Positions 42,942 through 52,256 of a DNA stretch of 64,000 bases are shown piece by piece. Positions within the stretch are counted from its first letter, which is position 1. Every line of letters begins with the position of its first letter. The DNA is from an uncultured Kiloniellaceae bacterium. GTDB taxonomy: Bacteria; Pseudomonadota; Alphaproteobacteria; Kiloniellales; Kiloniellaceae. The notes beneath the pieces were generated by a model that was given only the letters and a program-made list of their open reading frames with translations, ran no database searches and was not told the origin of the DNA. The stretch is taken from positions 372,001-436,000 of the forward strand of contig CANMQP010000010.1 of assembly GCA_947500035.1 (NCBI GenBank). Direction: 5' to 3'. Made by a program: the position numbers and the translations under genes.

Positions 42942-43004
42942 GTGATCCTCCCAAGTTTATGCACGGCAGTTTGCCCGGAATTGCGGGGCAATGCTTGACA
43001 GGGC

Positions 43005-44006
43005 GTGCCCTATTACTTGATCCTGAGACCACACTGGGGATGCGAGGGTTCGACATTGCACCATTGGACCACAGCCACCTTGGAGACGGGCTTACGATAT
43101 GACGCCTGGGCCGATGGGTTAAATGCATCGCATCTCAGTTGGTCACTGGGTCCACCCGAAACCACGGTTTCAGGCAGGTACCATGCCGAGTTTTCATCCC
43201 GAAGCGATACAGATTTTTCCGTCGTCAACTGTGCTTGTGACCCCTGTCACGGCACCCGGGGAAGCCGCGAGATTGGGCAGAACGACGATGCGTTCTATGG
43301 AGTTTTAGCGCTGCGTTCAGGTCACGAGGAGGTTTTGCACTCTGGGGACGCTGTCACGCTTGGTGCGGGAGATATGATGATCTGGGATGCGTCACGCCCC
43401 TGTCGGTTCCGCGCCCACACTGCCATTAGCAAAACCACACTTTTTGTAAGCCGGTCCAGACTGCGCGCGCTCAGCGGGTCGGACAGGCTGAATACGGGTT
43501 TGATCAATGTCTCAGCAGGTTGGGGCAGGCTCCTAAGAGACAGGGTTCTGGCACTGGAACAGGTGATCGGCAGCCTTGATAACTCGACATTTGCCCGACT
43601 GGCAGACTCGCTTATCGGCGAAGTCGCGCTTCTCGCCCAACCACAAAGGCACGCGACCAAACGGCCGCGGCAGATCCTGCTCGACCGCATTGACCGTGCC
43701 ATGGATGCGCGACTGGCCGATCCCGATTTCAGCCCTGCGGAGCTTGCCGCCTGTGTCGGAATTTCCGTGAGTTATCTTCACCATCTGTTTCGGGATGAAA
43801 CGGAAACTGTCCGCTCCTGCATTCTGCGCAAGCGGCTCGATGCTGTGGCACAGCTGCTTCAGGCACCAGCCAGCGCACGCGAGTCACTCACGCAGATTGC
43901 GTTTGCCCATGGTTTTTCGAGCGCGGCGCACTTCAGCCGCAGCTTCAAACTTCGGTTCGGATGCAGCCCCAGGGCCTTTCGGGAAGATCATAGAAACATC
44001 CTGTAA
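43005..44006 (+). CDS. AraC-family transcriptional regulator
   Basis: The product, up to 333 residues, has an N-terminal AraC-binding-type domain (LNASHLSWSLGPPETTV, GHEEVLHSGDAVTLGAGDMM) and a C-terminal double helix-turn-helix (LAACVGISVSYLHHLFRDE and LTQIAFAHGFSSAAHFSRSFK) ending RFGCSPRAFRED. There is no ATG before the conserved part; GTG at 43005 or TTG at 43017 are possible starts. It is divergent from the hydrolase gene, 63 bp apart. Both are probably controlled together; this is inference from layout. Confidence 0.88.
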   Translation: MPYYLILRPHWGCEGSTLHHWTTATLETGLRYDAWADGLNASHLSWSLGPPETTVSGRYHAEFSSRSDTDFSVVNCACDPCHGTRGSREIGQNDDAFYGVLALRSGHEEVLHSGDAVTLGAGDMMIWDASRPCRFRAHTAISKTTLFVSRSRLRALSGSDRLNTGLINVSAGWGRLLRDRVLALEQVIGSLDNSTFARLADSLIGEVALLAQPQRHATKRPRQILLDRIDRAMDARLADPDFSPAELAACVGISVSYLHHLFRDETETVRSCILRKRLDAVAQLLQAPASARESLTQIAFAHGFSSAAHFSRSFKLRFGCSPRAFREDHRNIL

Positions 44007-44434
44007 TATACGGAAAGTCGCCCTTGGTTCAGGTTCGCGACATCAAGCGCTTCAAAATAAAACACACTCTGGACTTGTGAGTGCACCGACGCCCAGCTGG
44101 CTCAGGCACTGCTCGCCCGCTTTGGCAGGAACAGCATCGCGCGGACTCTTTCCCTGGTGCACTGTGTTCCGGATTTGTTCGACATATCCCCACGCCTGTG
44201 GTAGTGTCATTTCAGTGCCGGGCTCGCCCTTCCGGTGCCTTCATCTTATATTCTTTTCAGACCTTTGCCGCACGGCTGTCTTTCAGTCTCCGGCCTGCGT
44301 CGGGGGCTTTGCTGCCTAGAGCAGCCGTTTCTCCGCTGAGACCGCGACTCATCTCGGCGGTACAAAAAAGACCGTGAAATTTCGTCCGACAGACAACACC
44401 AACCAACACCAGGAAACCAACGGAAAGCTAATCC
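44007..44434. other. gap without recognised gene
   Basis: No open frame with protein-like composition, no strong repeat and no terminator is seen in this 428-bp stretch between the AraC and ABC transporter genes. Confidence 0.5.
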
Positions 44435-46282
44435 ATGTACGCCTTTTTCGAACGCCTTTTTGATCCCCTCGCGCCGGCCGACATCGTGCAGCCGCCGTCG
44501 CGGGTCAAAGCGTTTTTCGAGCACTATCTCCTACCCATCAAGGGCCTCTTGACGCTGACCCTGCTGGTCTCGGGGATCGCGGCGATGGCGGATCTGGCGC
44601 TTTACGCTTTTCTCGGTGTCCTGGTGGATTGGATGGCCTCGACCGAGCGCGAGTCTTTTCTGGAAACCCATGGCAGCATGCTGTGGCTCATGGCCTTCGT
44701 CGCCATCGTGGTGCGGCCGGTCGCGACGCTGGTCGCCCGGGGACTGATCACCCTCACGCTGGCGCCCGGACTGACCAACCGGGTGCGTTGGCGCAATCAC
44801 CGCTATGTGCTGCGCCAGAGCCTCGCCTTCTTTCAGAACGACTTCGCGGGACGGGTGGCGCAAAAGGTCATGCAGACCGGGCATGCCCTGCGCGAGGCGG
44901 TGATCAATGTGATCGACGGGGTCTGGCTGCTGGTGATCTATCTGGCCGGGACGCTGTTTCTCTTCTCCGGCCTGGACTGGCGCCTGATGGTGCCGATCGT
45001 GATCTGGATGGCGAGCTACGTCGCCGTGATCATCTTCATGGTGCCGCCGGTGCGCAACCGGGCCGCGTCGCTCTCCGAAGCCAACTCGGCCCTGACAGGG
45101 CGGGTGGTGGACAGCTACACCAACATCCAGTCGGTGAAGCTCTTCGCCCATACCGAGCGGGAGGACGAGTTCACCGGCGAGACCATGCGCTGGCACACCC
45201 ATGCCTTCCGGCGGCTGATGCGCTCGATCTTCGGTATGACCGCCATTCTGATGCTGCTCAACTCGCTGCTGCTGACGGCGGTGGCCGGGCAGTCGATCCT
45301 GCTCTGGCTCGACGGCGGCATCACGGTCGGCGCCATCGCCATCGCCATCGGTCTGGTGATCCGCCTGAGCCAGATGTCCGGCTGGATCCTGCGCACGGTG
45401 ACCAACCTTTTCGAGAACATCGGGACCGTGGAAAACGGCGTCGAGACCATCTCGCAGCCCAACGAGGTGCTGGACCGCCCCGGCGCCGCCCAGTTGGAAG
45501 TGCCCCAGGGCGCGTTGCGCTTCGACAGGGTGCGCTTCCATTACGGCAAGGACAGCGGCGTCATCGAGAACTTCTCGCTGGATATCAGGCCGGGGGAAAA
45601 GGTCGGGCTGGTGGGACTCTCCGGCGCCGGGAAGTCGACCCTGGTCAATCTTCTGCTGCGCTTCTACGACCTGGAGGGCGGGCGGATCCTGATCGACGGC
45701 CAGGACATCTCCCAGGTGACGCAGGCCAGCCTGCGCAGCCACATCGCCATGGTGACACAGGACACCTCGCTGCTGCACCGCTCGATCCGCGACAACATTG
45801 TCTACGGCCGCCCCGATGCCAGCGACGCCGAAATGCGTCGTGCGGCCGAACTTGCGGAGGCCGCGAAGTTCATTCCGGATCTGGTCGACCGCAAGGGACG
45901 CAGCGGCTACGACGCCCATGTGGGCGAGCGGGGCGTCAAGCTCTCCGGTGGACAGCGGCAAAGGATCGCGATCGCCCGTGTGATCCTGAAGGATGCGCCG
46001 ATCCTGGTGCTGGACGAAGCGACCTCGGCCCTGGATTCCGAAGTCGAAGCCGCGATCCAGGGGCAGCTGGAAAACCTCATGGCCGGGCGCACCGTGATCG
46101 CCATCGCGCACCGGCTCTCGACCATCGCGGCCCTGGACCGGCTTGTCGTGCTGGACCACGGCCGCATCGTCGAACAGGGCAGCCACGAGGAACTGCTGCG
46201 CCAGGGCGGACTCTACGCCCGCCTCTGGGAGCGTCAGTCAGGCGGCTTCCTGGGCATGGACGAGGTGGCCGAGGCGGGATGA
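44435..46282 (+). CDS. ABC exporter (fused membrane and ATPase domains)
   Basis: The 615-residue product is a half-size ABC exporter: six membrane helices in about residues 30-330 (EAA-like NRAASLSEANSALTGRVVDS), then an ATPase domain from about 355 with Walker A GLSGAGKST, Q-loop MVTQDTSLLHRSIRDNI, signature KLSGGQRQR and Walker B ILVLDEATSALDS. It would act as a homodimer or with a partner. It is multidrug- or lipid-exporter-like. It stands alone; the cargo is unknown. Confidence 0.92.
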   Translation: MYAFFERLFDPLAPADIVQPPSRVKAFFEHYLLPIKGLLTLTLLVSGIAAMADLALYAFLGVLVDWMASTERESFLETHGSMLWLMAFVAIVVRPVATLVARGLITLTLAPGLTNRVRWRNHRYVLRQSLAFFQNDFAGRVAQKVMQTGHALREAVINVIDGVWLLVIYLAGTLFLFSGLDWRLMVPIVIWMASYVAVIIFMVPPVRNRAASLSEANSALTGRVVDSYTNIQSVKLFAHTEREDEFTGETMRWHTHAFRRLMRSIFGMTAILMLLNSLLLTAVAGQSILLWLDGGITVGAIAIAIGLVIRLSQMSGWILRTVTNLFENIGTVENGVETISQPNEVLDRPGAAQLEVPQGALRFDRVRFHYGKDSGVIENFSLDIRPGEKVGLVGLSGAGKSTLVNLLLRFYDLEGGRILIDGQDISQVTQASLRSHIAMVTQDTSLLHRSIRDNIVYGRPDASDAEMRRAAELAEAAKFIPDLVDRKGRSGYDAHVGERGVKLSGGQRQRIAIARVILKDAPILVLDEATSALDSEVEAAIQGQLENLMAGRTVIAIAHRLSTIAALDRLVVLDHGRIVEQGSHEELLRQGGLYARLWERQSGGFLGMDEVAEAG

Positions 46283-46307
46283 TGACCGCGCGGCTGGGAG
46301 GGTTGCG

Positions 46308-47291
46308 TTACGACAATTCGCTCTCCAGCCACTTCAGCAGGACCGGCGTGCCTTTGCGCGATTGCCAGCCTGTGGGCTGATAGATCGAGAGGCCGTCGGG
46401 CAGATAGAGGCTTTCCGCGAAAGGCCGGATCACGCTGCCGCTCTTGAGGTAGGGCTCGATGGTGCGGCGCCAGCCCAGCGCGATGCCGTGTCCTTCGAGA
46501 ACCGCCTGAATCATCAGAGGGTAGCTGTCGTGGACGATGCCGCTGTGGCCCACGCGCAGCCCGGTCTCGAGCTTTTCCAGCCAGGCATCCCAGTCGATCC
46601 AGTCCTGCGGCTCGACCTTGTGGTGCAGCAGGCGCAGCTTCGGTACGAGCGCGATGTCGAGAGGGAGGTTTCGACGGGAAAGGCCCGACGGAGAGGAGTC
46701 CTGCCGGGCAGGAGCGGACTGAGACGCCTGCAGCGTCTCAAGGTACCTGGGACTGCAGATCGGAAAAATCTCGTCGGAGGCGGTGAAGGCCAGTTTCGTG
46801 TTGCCGCTGTTCCGGCCGCTGGTTTGCAGGGCCAGGTCAAAGCGTTCCTCGCTCTCGCTGATCGGCTTGGTCGAGGTCGAGACCCGAACCGGAACCTCCG
46901 GGTGTTTCTGATAAAAATCCGACAGGCGGGGCAGGAGCCAGTAGAGGCCCTCGCAGAGCTGGGAGCGCAAGACCACTTCGCCCTCCTGGTGGTTCTGGCG
47001 CAGGTCCTCGGCGAAGTCACCGATCGACTCGAATGCGTCGGAGACCAGACGTCCCAGCTTCCGGCCTTCTTCGGTCAGATGGACCGCCCGGTTGCGCCGC
47101 TCGAACAGCGCCACGCCCAGATCTTCCTCCAGCGCTCGTATCTGTTTGCTGATCGCCGCCTGGGTCAGGCCCAGCTCGGCCCCGGCTTTGGTGATGCTGC
47201 CCAGTCTCGCCGCGGCCTCGAAGGGCAGGAGGCTCGAGAGGGGTGGCAACTGTCGTCTCAGATTACGCGGACTGCGTCTCAGATTTTTCAT
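46308..47291 (-). CDS. LysR-family transcriptional regulator (GcvA-like)
   Basis: The 327-residue product has a helix-turn-helix at about residues 15-75 (LLPFEAAARLGSITKAGAEL and QAAISKQIRALEEDLG) and a substrate domain with PRLSDFYQKHPEVPVRVSTS and HDSYPLMIQAVLEGHGIALG, patterns of GcvA-type regulators. The stretch APARQDSSPSGLSRRN is an insert in the substrate domain. It is divergent from an EamA exporter gene. It probably controls that gene. Confidence 0.9.
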   Translation of the reverse strand: MKNLRRSPRNLRRQLPPLSSLLPFEAAARLGSITKAGAELGLTQAAISKQIRALEEDLGVALFERRNRAVHLTEEGRKLGRLVSDAFESIGDFAEDLRQNHQEGEVVLRSQLCEGLYWLLPRLSDFYQKHPEVPVRVSTSTKPISESEERFDLALQTSGRNSGNTKLAFTASDEIFPICSPRYLETLQASQSAPARQDSSPSGLSRRNLPLDIALVPKLRLLHHKVEPQDWIDWDAWLEKLETGLRVGHSGIVHDSYPLMIQAVLEGHGIALGWRRTIEPYLKSGSVIRPFAESLYLPDGLSIYQPTGWQSRKGTPVLLKWLESELS

Positions 47292-47422
47292 AACTCACAG
47301 TAATGTATTTCGGATGAGAAGTAAATTTACCCAGAGGCTTAGGGAAATATAGGCTTGATGCAGAGTTACGCAAAAGCCCCCGCTACGCAAAAAAAACCGT
47401 TACCTATAAGCCTGAGGACCGC

Positions 47423-48388
47423 ATGACCGCCGCATCGCAAGCCCAAGCGCCACGGGATAATCTCAAACTCGCCGTCATCGTCATTCTGCTCACCGTTCTG
47501 GCGCTCTCGCTCAATGACGCCTTGATCAAATGGGTCAGCGCGGATTTGGTGCTCTGGCAGATCTTCGTGCTGCGCTCTCTCTTCGCCGTTCCGCTTTTGC
47601 TGATCATCCTACGCGTGCGGTTCCGCCGGACCCCCTTACGACCGCGCGCCCTGGGCTGGACCGCCGTGCGCAGTCTGATGCTGGTCTTCATGTGGGTCGC
47701 CTACTATGCGTCGCTGCCGCATTTGCAGCTCTCCACCGCCGCCGCCTCTTACTACACCCTGCCGATCTTCATCACGCTTTTCGCGGCGCTCTTCGCGGGC
47801 GAGAAGGTTGGCGCGCTCGGCTGGCTGGCCGTCGGTCTGGGCTTTGGCGGCGTGGGGCTGGTGCTCAAGCCGGCCGCGGGCGATTTCAATCTCTATGCGC
47901 TGCTGCCGCTGCTCTCGGCCATGCTCTATGCGCTGGCTATGATCCTGACGCGCACCAAGTGCCGGGACGAGCATCCGCTGATTCTCGCCGGTGCGCTGAA
48001 CCTCGCTTTCATCGCCGTGGGCGGGATCGCGACCCTGGCCGGCGCTGCCATTGAGGGGGCCATCGGTGGAGCCATCGACGGGAACATCGAGAGTGTGATT
48101 GGCGGTGCAAGTGCCGCATCGTCTTTTCTCTCCTCGAGTTGGGCGCCCATGGCGGGCGGCGAGTTCCTCGCCGTTCTTCTGCTCACCCTCGCGGTCCTGG
48201 TGGCCAGCATCGGCACGGCGGTCGCCTATCAGGCCGGACCCTCCTCCGTAGTCGCGACCTTCGATTTCGCCTACGTCGGCTTCGCCGTCATCTGGGGCTT
48301 TGTCTTCTTCGCCGAGGTGTCCGACGGCATGAGCCTGACCGGTATCGCGCTGATCGTGGTCGCCGGGGTTATTGCCGTGCGCAAGTAA
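47423..48388 (+). CDS. EamA-family (DMT) membrane transporter
   Basis: The 321-residue product has ten membrane segments and two EamA halves: IVILLTVLALSLNDALIKW, AYYASLPHLQLSTAAASYYT, LFAGEKVGALGWLAVGLGFG, and the second half YALAMILTRTKC, SIGTAVAYQAGPSSVVATFD, VFFAEVSDGMSLTGIALIVV. There is an insert rich in Gly-Ala-Ile-Ser at about residues 215-235 between the halves. GAGG precedes the ATG. Members export metabolites such as amino acids or drugs. It is divergent from a LysR gene, a common pairing. Confidence 0.92.
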   Translation: MTAASQAQAPRDNLKLAVIVILLTVLALSLNDALIKWVSADLVLWQIFVLRSLFAVPLLLIILRVRFRRTPLRPRALGWTAVRSLMLVFMWVAYYASLPHLQLSTAAASYYTLPIFITLFAALFAGEKVGALGWLAVGLGFGGVGLVLKPAAGDFNLYALLPLLSAMLYALAMILTRTKCRDEHPLILAGALNLAFIAVGGIATLAGAAIEGAIGGAIDGNIESVIGGASAASSFLSSSWAPMAGGEFLAVLLLTLAVLVASIGTAVAYQAGPSSVVATFDFAYVGFAVIWGFVFFAEVSDGMSLTGIALIVVAGVIAVRK

Positions 48389-48405
48389 GCGAACTCCAAA
48401 GACCG

Positions 48406-48530
48406 GGCGCAGATGACCGGGCGCACCAACCGGGCGCACCAACCGGGCGAGGCAACCGGGCCCAATTGACCCGGCCCACGCAACTCTGCCCAACTCACTC
48501 TACCCAACTCACTCTACCCAACTCACTCTG
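48406..48530. repeat. 13-14-bp tandem arrays
   Basis: Six degenerate copies of ACCGGGCG-type units (13-14 bp each) are followed by three CCCAACTCACTCTA units (48489-48502, 48503-48516, 48517-48530; last base G). They lie downstream of the EamA gene. Confidence 0.8.
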
Positions 48531-48790
48531 GAGAGACTGCCCACGGCAGGTGAGCGGACCCGATTGCCCCGGCGGACACAAGCCTGCGGAAATGAGCGCC
48601 AACACCTGCCCCCGCTCAAACTGACCTCACTCACCAGCCCCACTCAAGTGCCCCCACTTAAATGCCCAGACGCTATTGCCACTGAGTCATCGCTGGCGGA
48701 GGGCCCAAAGCGAAGGCGTTACCCGGCAGCTTCCTGGTCCGCCCACGCGCGGGGCCGGCGCGGGGGCAGCTCGTGGAGGCGCTGAACGCG

Positions 48791-48809
48791 ACTTCACCCT
48801 TGGTGAAGT
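48791..48809. promoter_or_regulatory. perfect inverted repeat upstream of gntR
   Basis: Arms ACTTCACC and GGTGAAGT with a 3-base loop lie 175 bp upstream of the GntR start. They may be an operator or a transcript end; there is no T-run. Confidence 0.4.
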
Positions 48810-48983
48810 TCACTGTTCAGGAGTCACAAAAATATTAGTTAAATTAATGTTTTGAGTGCCTAATATGATATTTTACATGAGCTAGAGCATCTCTCCAAAA
48901 ATCGCTTTGACTTCGCGCAACGATTCATAAATACTGAATTCCGTTCTCAGAACGCGAAATTTTGAATATGGAATTCAAAAATT

Positions 48984-49670
48984 ATGATCCAGCAGATACG
49001 GCAAAAGCCAGACCTGGTCGAGGAGGTCTACGAGGCGCTGAAAGGTGCGATCCTGATGGGCGATCTCGCGGAGTCCGAAGCCATGGTTCAGGACGATCTG
49101 GTCGAGAAGCTCGGTGTTTCGCGCCAGCCGGTCAGCCATGCCCTGGCGCTGTTGAAGCACGAAGGCCTGGTGATCGAGCGCGGGCGGCGCGGCCTTATGG
49201 TGGCGCCGATCGACGCCGAGCGCATCCGCGCCCTCTATCAGGTGCGTGGCGCCATTGACGGCCTTGCAGCGGGTCTCGCTGCCGGGCGGGCCATCTTCGG
49301 CGGCCTGAAGGCCGAGGAACGCGAACCCCTCGAAAGGGCCCTGGAGGTCGGTGAGGCCGCAGTGAAGGCCAACGAGATCCGTGACCTGGTCGAGGCCGAC
49401 GTCAACTTCCACCGCGCGGTCTACACGCTCTCGGGCAATCCCGCGATTGGCGAGATGGTGCAGCCCTCCTGGCCGCATTTTCAGCGCTCCATGCGCATTG
49501 TTCTGGAAGACCCCGACTACCGCCAACGCGCCTGGGCCGAGCACCGCGACATCGCCGAGGCGATCATGAGCAGTCAGGGCCGCCACGCGGAAGAGCTGGC
49601 GCGCCAGCATGCCACCGACGCCGGCGAGACCACCTTCATCCGCCTGAGCCAGCGGTCGGCCGCGGCCTGA
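48984..49670 (+). CDS. GntR-family regulator, FCD subfamily
   Basis: The 228-residue product has a winged helix at about residues 10-75 (YEALKGAILMGDLAESEAMV and LGVSRQPVSHALALLK) and an FCD domain (DGLAAGLAAGRA, EADVNFHRAVYTLSGNPAIG, HRDIAEAIMSSQGRHAEELA). It lies upstream of the PhyH-type dioxygenase and the SAF-domain dehydrogenase and points the same way, so it probably controls those genes. No strong ribosome site precedes the ATG; an ATG is also seen 15 bases earlier in another frame. Confidence 0.88.
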   Translation: MIQQIRQKPDLVEEVYEALKGAILMGDLAESEAMVQDDLVEKLGVSRQPVSHALALLKHEGLVIERGRRGLMVAPIDAERIRALYQVRGAIDGLAAGLAAGRAIFGGLKAEEREPLERALEVGEAAVKANEIRDLVEADVNFHRAVYTLSGNPAIGEMVQPSWPHFQRSMRIVLEDPDYRQRAWAEHRDIAEAIMSSQGRHAEELARQHATDAGETTFIRLSQRSAAA

Positions 49671-49969
49671 CGGAGCGCCACCCAGTGGAGCGCCGCGCGC
49701 CTTAGATCGAGGGCGCCGGTGCGTGCGGGGTTCTTCAACCGCCTCTGTGCGGGCTACGGGGCATTGAAGCGATGTCTCACGGAGCGCGCGGAGCTCTGAC
49801 CGCCAGGCTCTCAATCCAGGGCGGGGCTGCGCCGGAGCGAAAAGGATCTATCGCGAGGCTGTAATTCCTGCGGCGGCGCATTACGTAAAGACCTGAAAAA
49901 AACGGGTGCAGGAATTCCGGTCACGAGCGGAAAGGGCACCGGAAAAAAAAGACAGAGGGAGAGAACAGC

Positions 49970-50767
49970 ATGAAGCTGACAGCAGAACAGCTCGCGGACT
50001 TCGACGAGCAGGGCTACGTATTTTTGCCCGCCTGTTTTTCCGAGACCGAGATTGCCGCCCTGCGCGAAGAGGCCGCAGAGATCTATGCCTCGGACCGCGA
50101 AGAGGTCTGGCGCGAGAAATCCGGCGCGCCGCGCACGGCCTTCGCGGCCCACACCTACAACGAAGCCTTCCGGCGGCTCGGCGCCCATCCGCGTCTGATC
50201 GAACCGGTGTCGCAGCAGCTCGGCGAGCAGGTCTACATGCATCAGTTCAAGGTCAACGCCAAGGCGGCCTTCACCGGCGACGTCTGGCAGTGGCATCAGG
50301 ACTACGGCACCTGGGCGCGCGACGACGGAATGCCCGAGGCGCGGGCCATGAACATCGCCGTCTTCCTGGACGAGGTCATGGCCATCAACGGTCCGCTGAT
50401 GTTCATCCCCAAGAGCCACAAGAAGGGCACCATCGACGCGGCGCACGATCTGAAAACCACCTCTTATCCGCTCTGGACCCTGGACCAGAAGACGGTCACG
50501 GAACTGGCGGAGGAGGGCGGTATCGTCGCCCCCACGGGACCGGCGGGCTCGGTCCTGATGTTCCACGGCAATCTGGTGCACGCCAGTCCGCCCAACATCA
50601 CCCCCTATCCCCGCACTATTGTCTATCTGACGCTCTGCGCGGTCTCCAATCACATCACCAAATTCCAGCGCCCGGAGTGGATTGCCCACCGCGACTTCAC
50701 GCCGATCGAACCGCTCGACGACGATGCCCTGAGCGTCTATGCCGAGAGCCGCAAGGCCGTGGCCTGA
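49970..50767 (+). CDS. PhyH-family Fe(II)/2-oxoglutarate dioxygenase
   Basis: The 265-residue product is of the phytanoyl-CoA dioxygenase family. The iron ligands are H109 and D111 in WQWHQDYGTW and H204 in GNLVHAS; R215 in PYPRTI would bind 2-oxoglutarate. The WHQDYGTWARDDGMPEA and PKSHKKG patterns are also seen in ectoine-hydroxylase-like members, but no ectoine synthesis gene is in the window. GAGGGAGAG precedes the ATG. It probably hydroxylates a small polar substrate that is then oxidised by the next gene's product. Confidence 0.88.
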   Translation: MKLTAEQLADFDEQGYVFLPACFSETEIAALREEAAEIYASDREEVWREKSGAPRTAFAAHTYNEAFRRLGAHPRLIEPVSQQLGEQVYMHQFKVNAKAAFTGDVWQWHQDYGTWARDDGMPEARAMNIAVFLDEVMAINGPLMFIPKSHKKGTIDAAHDLKTTSYPLWTLDQKTVTELAEEGGIVAPTGPAGSVLMFHGNLVHASPPNITPYPRTIVYLTLCAVSNHITKFQRPEWIAHRDFTPIEPLDDDALSVYAESRKAVA

Positions 50768-50873
50768 ACGCGGCAAGAAGACTACACACCGCGACGCGGT
50801 AGCGTGTGGCGGCGGCGTGATCCTTTGATTGCGGTCAAATGGCCGGGCAAACGAGACACAAGGAAACTGCAGC

Positions 50874-52208
50874 ATGAATCTTCATAGCCTCCTGAGCGAA
50901 AGGTTGGAAAAGGGCAAACCGGTGAAGGTCGGTCTGATTGGGGCCGGCAAGTTCGGCTCTATGTTTCTCAATCAGATTCCGACAACACCGGGACTGGAGG
51001 TGGCAGCGATCGCTGATCTCGATCCGGAACGGGCGCGTGCCGCCTGCCGTTCGGTCGGCTGGCCGGAGGAACTGATTGCTGCGACGGCTTTTCTTGAATC
51101 GGGAGAAGACCTCGGCAGACGCGATGATATCGAGGTCATTGTCGAGTCGACGGGTCATCCGGCGGCGGGTATCCGTCATGCGTTGACGGCCATCGAAAAC
51201 GGCAAGCATATCGTGATGGTGAATGTCGAAGCCGACGTTCTCGCGGGACCGGCATTGGCCAAGCGCGCCCGCGCAGCCGATGTTGTCTACTCCATGGCTT
51301 ACGGCGATCAGCCCGCGCTGGTCTCGGAGATGGTCGACTGGGCGCGCGCCACAGGCTTTAAGGTGGTGGCGGCGGGCAAGGGCACCAAGTATCTGCCGGC
51401 CTATCACGCGATCACTCCGGACGATGTCTGGCAGCACTATGGCCTGGCGCCGGAAGAGGCCAAGGCCGCGGGGATGAACCCGCAGATGTTCAATTCCTTC
51501 CTGGACGGCACCAAGTCGGCGATTGAAATGGCGGCCATCGCTAATGCCTGCGATTTGGCGGTACCGGACGAGGGCCTGCTGTTTCCGCCCTGCGGCGTCG
51601 ACGACCTGGCACAGGTTCTGAAACCCGTCTCGGCGGGAGGCCTTCTACAATCCTCCGGGACGGTCGAAGTGGTATCCTCGCTGGAGCGCGACGGACGCCC
51701 TGTCTTTCGCGATCTGCGCTGGGGCGTTTACGTGGTTATCGAAGCGCCGAACGACTACGCGGCGGCCTGCTTCAAACAATACGGCCTCAAGACCGACGAC
51801 GGCGGCCGCTTCGCGTCTATGTACAAACCCTTCCACCTGATCGGTCTGGAACTTGGCGTTTCCGTCCTCTCTGCAGCGCTTCGTGGTGAGCCGACCGGTC
51901 AGACCCGTGCCTTTAACGGGGACGCCGTCGCCGTGGCGAAACGCGATCTCCGGGCCGGTGAAACCCTGGACGGCGAGGGCGGCTACACGGTCTGGGGTAA
52001 GCTGATGCCTGCGGAGCGGAGCGTGGCGGTGGGCGCGCTTCCCATCGGACTGGCGCACAATGTGACGCTGACTGCCGATGTGGCCAAGGGCGATGTGGTC
52101 GGCATGTCGAATGTCAAACTCGACGAAGCCAGCGAGCCAATGTGTCTGCGGCGCGAGAGTGAGTCTACCCTCGCTGTGCCCGAAGCTATGGTCGGGGCGG
52201 CGCAGTAA
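50874..52208 (+). CDS. NAD(P)-dependent dehydrogenase with SAF domain
   Basis: The 444-residue product has a Rossmann NAD(P) motif KVGLIGAGKFGSMF near residues 18-31, IEVIVESTGHPAAG, a middle homoserine-dehydrogenase-like part (AYHAITPDDVWQHYG) and a C-terminal SAF domain (VAVAKRDLRAGETLDGEGGY, LPIGLAHNVTLTADVAKGDV). Such proteins reduce or oxidise small sugars or aldehydes; the exact reaction is unknown. AAGGAAA precedes the ATG at 50874. It follows the PhyH gene by 106 bp and likely acts on its product. Confidence 0.88.
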   Translation: MNLHSLLSERLEKGKPVKVGLIGAGKFGSMFLNQIPTTPGLEVAAIADLDPERARAACRSVGWPEELIAATAFLESGEDLGRRDDIEVIVESTGHPAAGIRHALTAIENGKHIVMVNVEADVLAGPALAKRARAADVVYSMAYGDQPALVSEMVDWARATGFKVVAAGKGTKYLPAYHAITPDDVWQHYGLAPEEAKAAGMNPQMFNSFLDGTKSAIEMAAIANACDLAVPDEGLLFPPCGVDDLAQVLKPVSAGGLLQSSGTVEVVSSLERDGRPVFRDLRWGVYVVIEAPNDYAAACFKQYGLKTDDGGRFASMYKPFHLIGLELGVSVLSAALRGEPTGQTRAFNGDAVAVAKRDLRAGETLDGEGGYTVWGKLMPAERSVAVGALPIGLAHNVTLTADVAKGDVVGMSNVKLDEASEPMCLRRESESTLAVPEAMVGAAQ

Positions 52209-52256
52209 CTGTCGCCGTTCCTTTAAAGCAGAGCGACAGTCTGGATCAAGAATGGG

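Larger units (their letters stand above)
48389..48983. other. gap with tandem arrays and an inverted repeat
   Basis: No gene is seen in 595 bp. The first half has 13-14-bp degenerate repeats with core ACCGGGCG (about 48406-48470) and three copies of a CCCAACTCACTCTA unit (48489-48530). A perfect inverted repeat ACTTCACC-CTT-GGTGAAGT lies at 48791-48809. An AT-rich part (48830-48985) probably has the promoter of the GntR gene. Confidence 0.6.

Noticed and set aside
44531-46186. 551-codon minus-strand frame opposite the ABC exporter
   Set aside because: It is antisense to a gene with all ABC motifs, is rich in His, Asp, Gln and Arg, and has no recognisable domain. It is a by-product of GC-rich third positions.
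44629-46380. 583-codon plus-strand frame shifted against the ABC exporter
   Set aside because: Rich in Arg, Gly, Ala and Asp with no domain; it is the +1 shadow of the exporter gene.
48406-48530. Tandem repeats as a CRISPR array
   Set aside because: Units are 13-14 bp with no spacers, and no cas gene is in the window.
48886-48930. Possible third copy of repeat B
   Set aside because: Only TAGAGCA and an ATCGC string match; too short to separate from chance.
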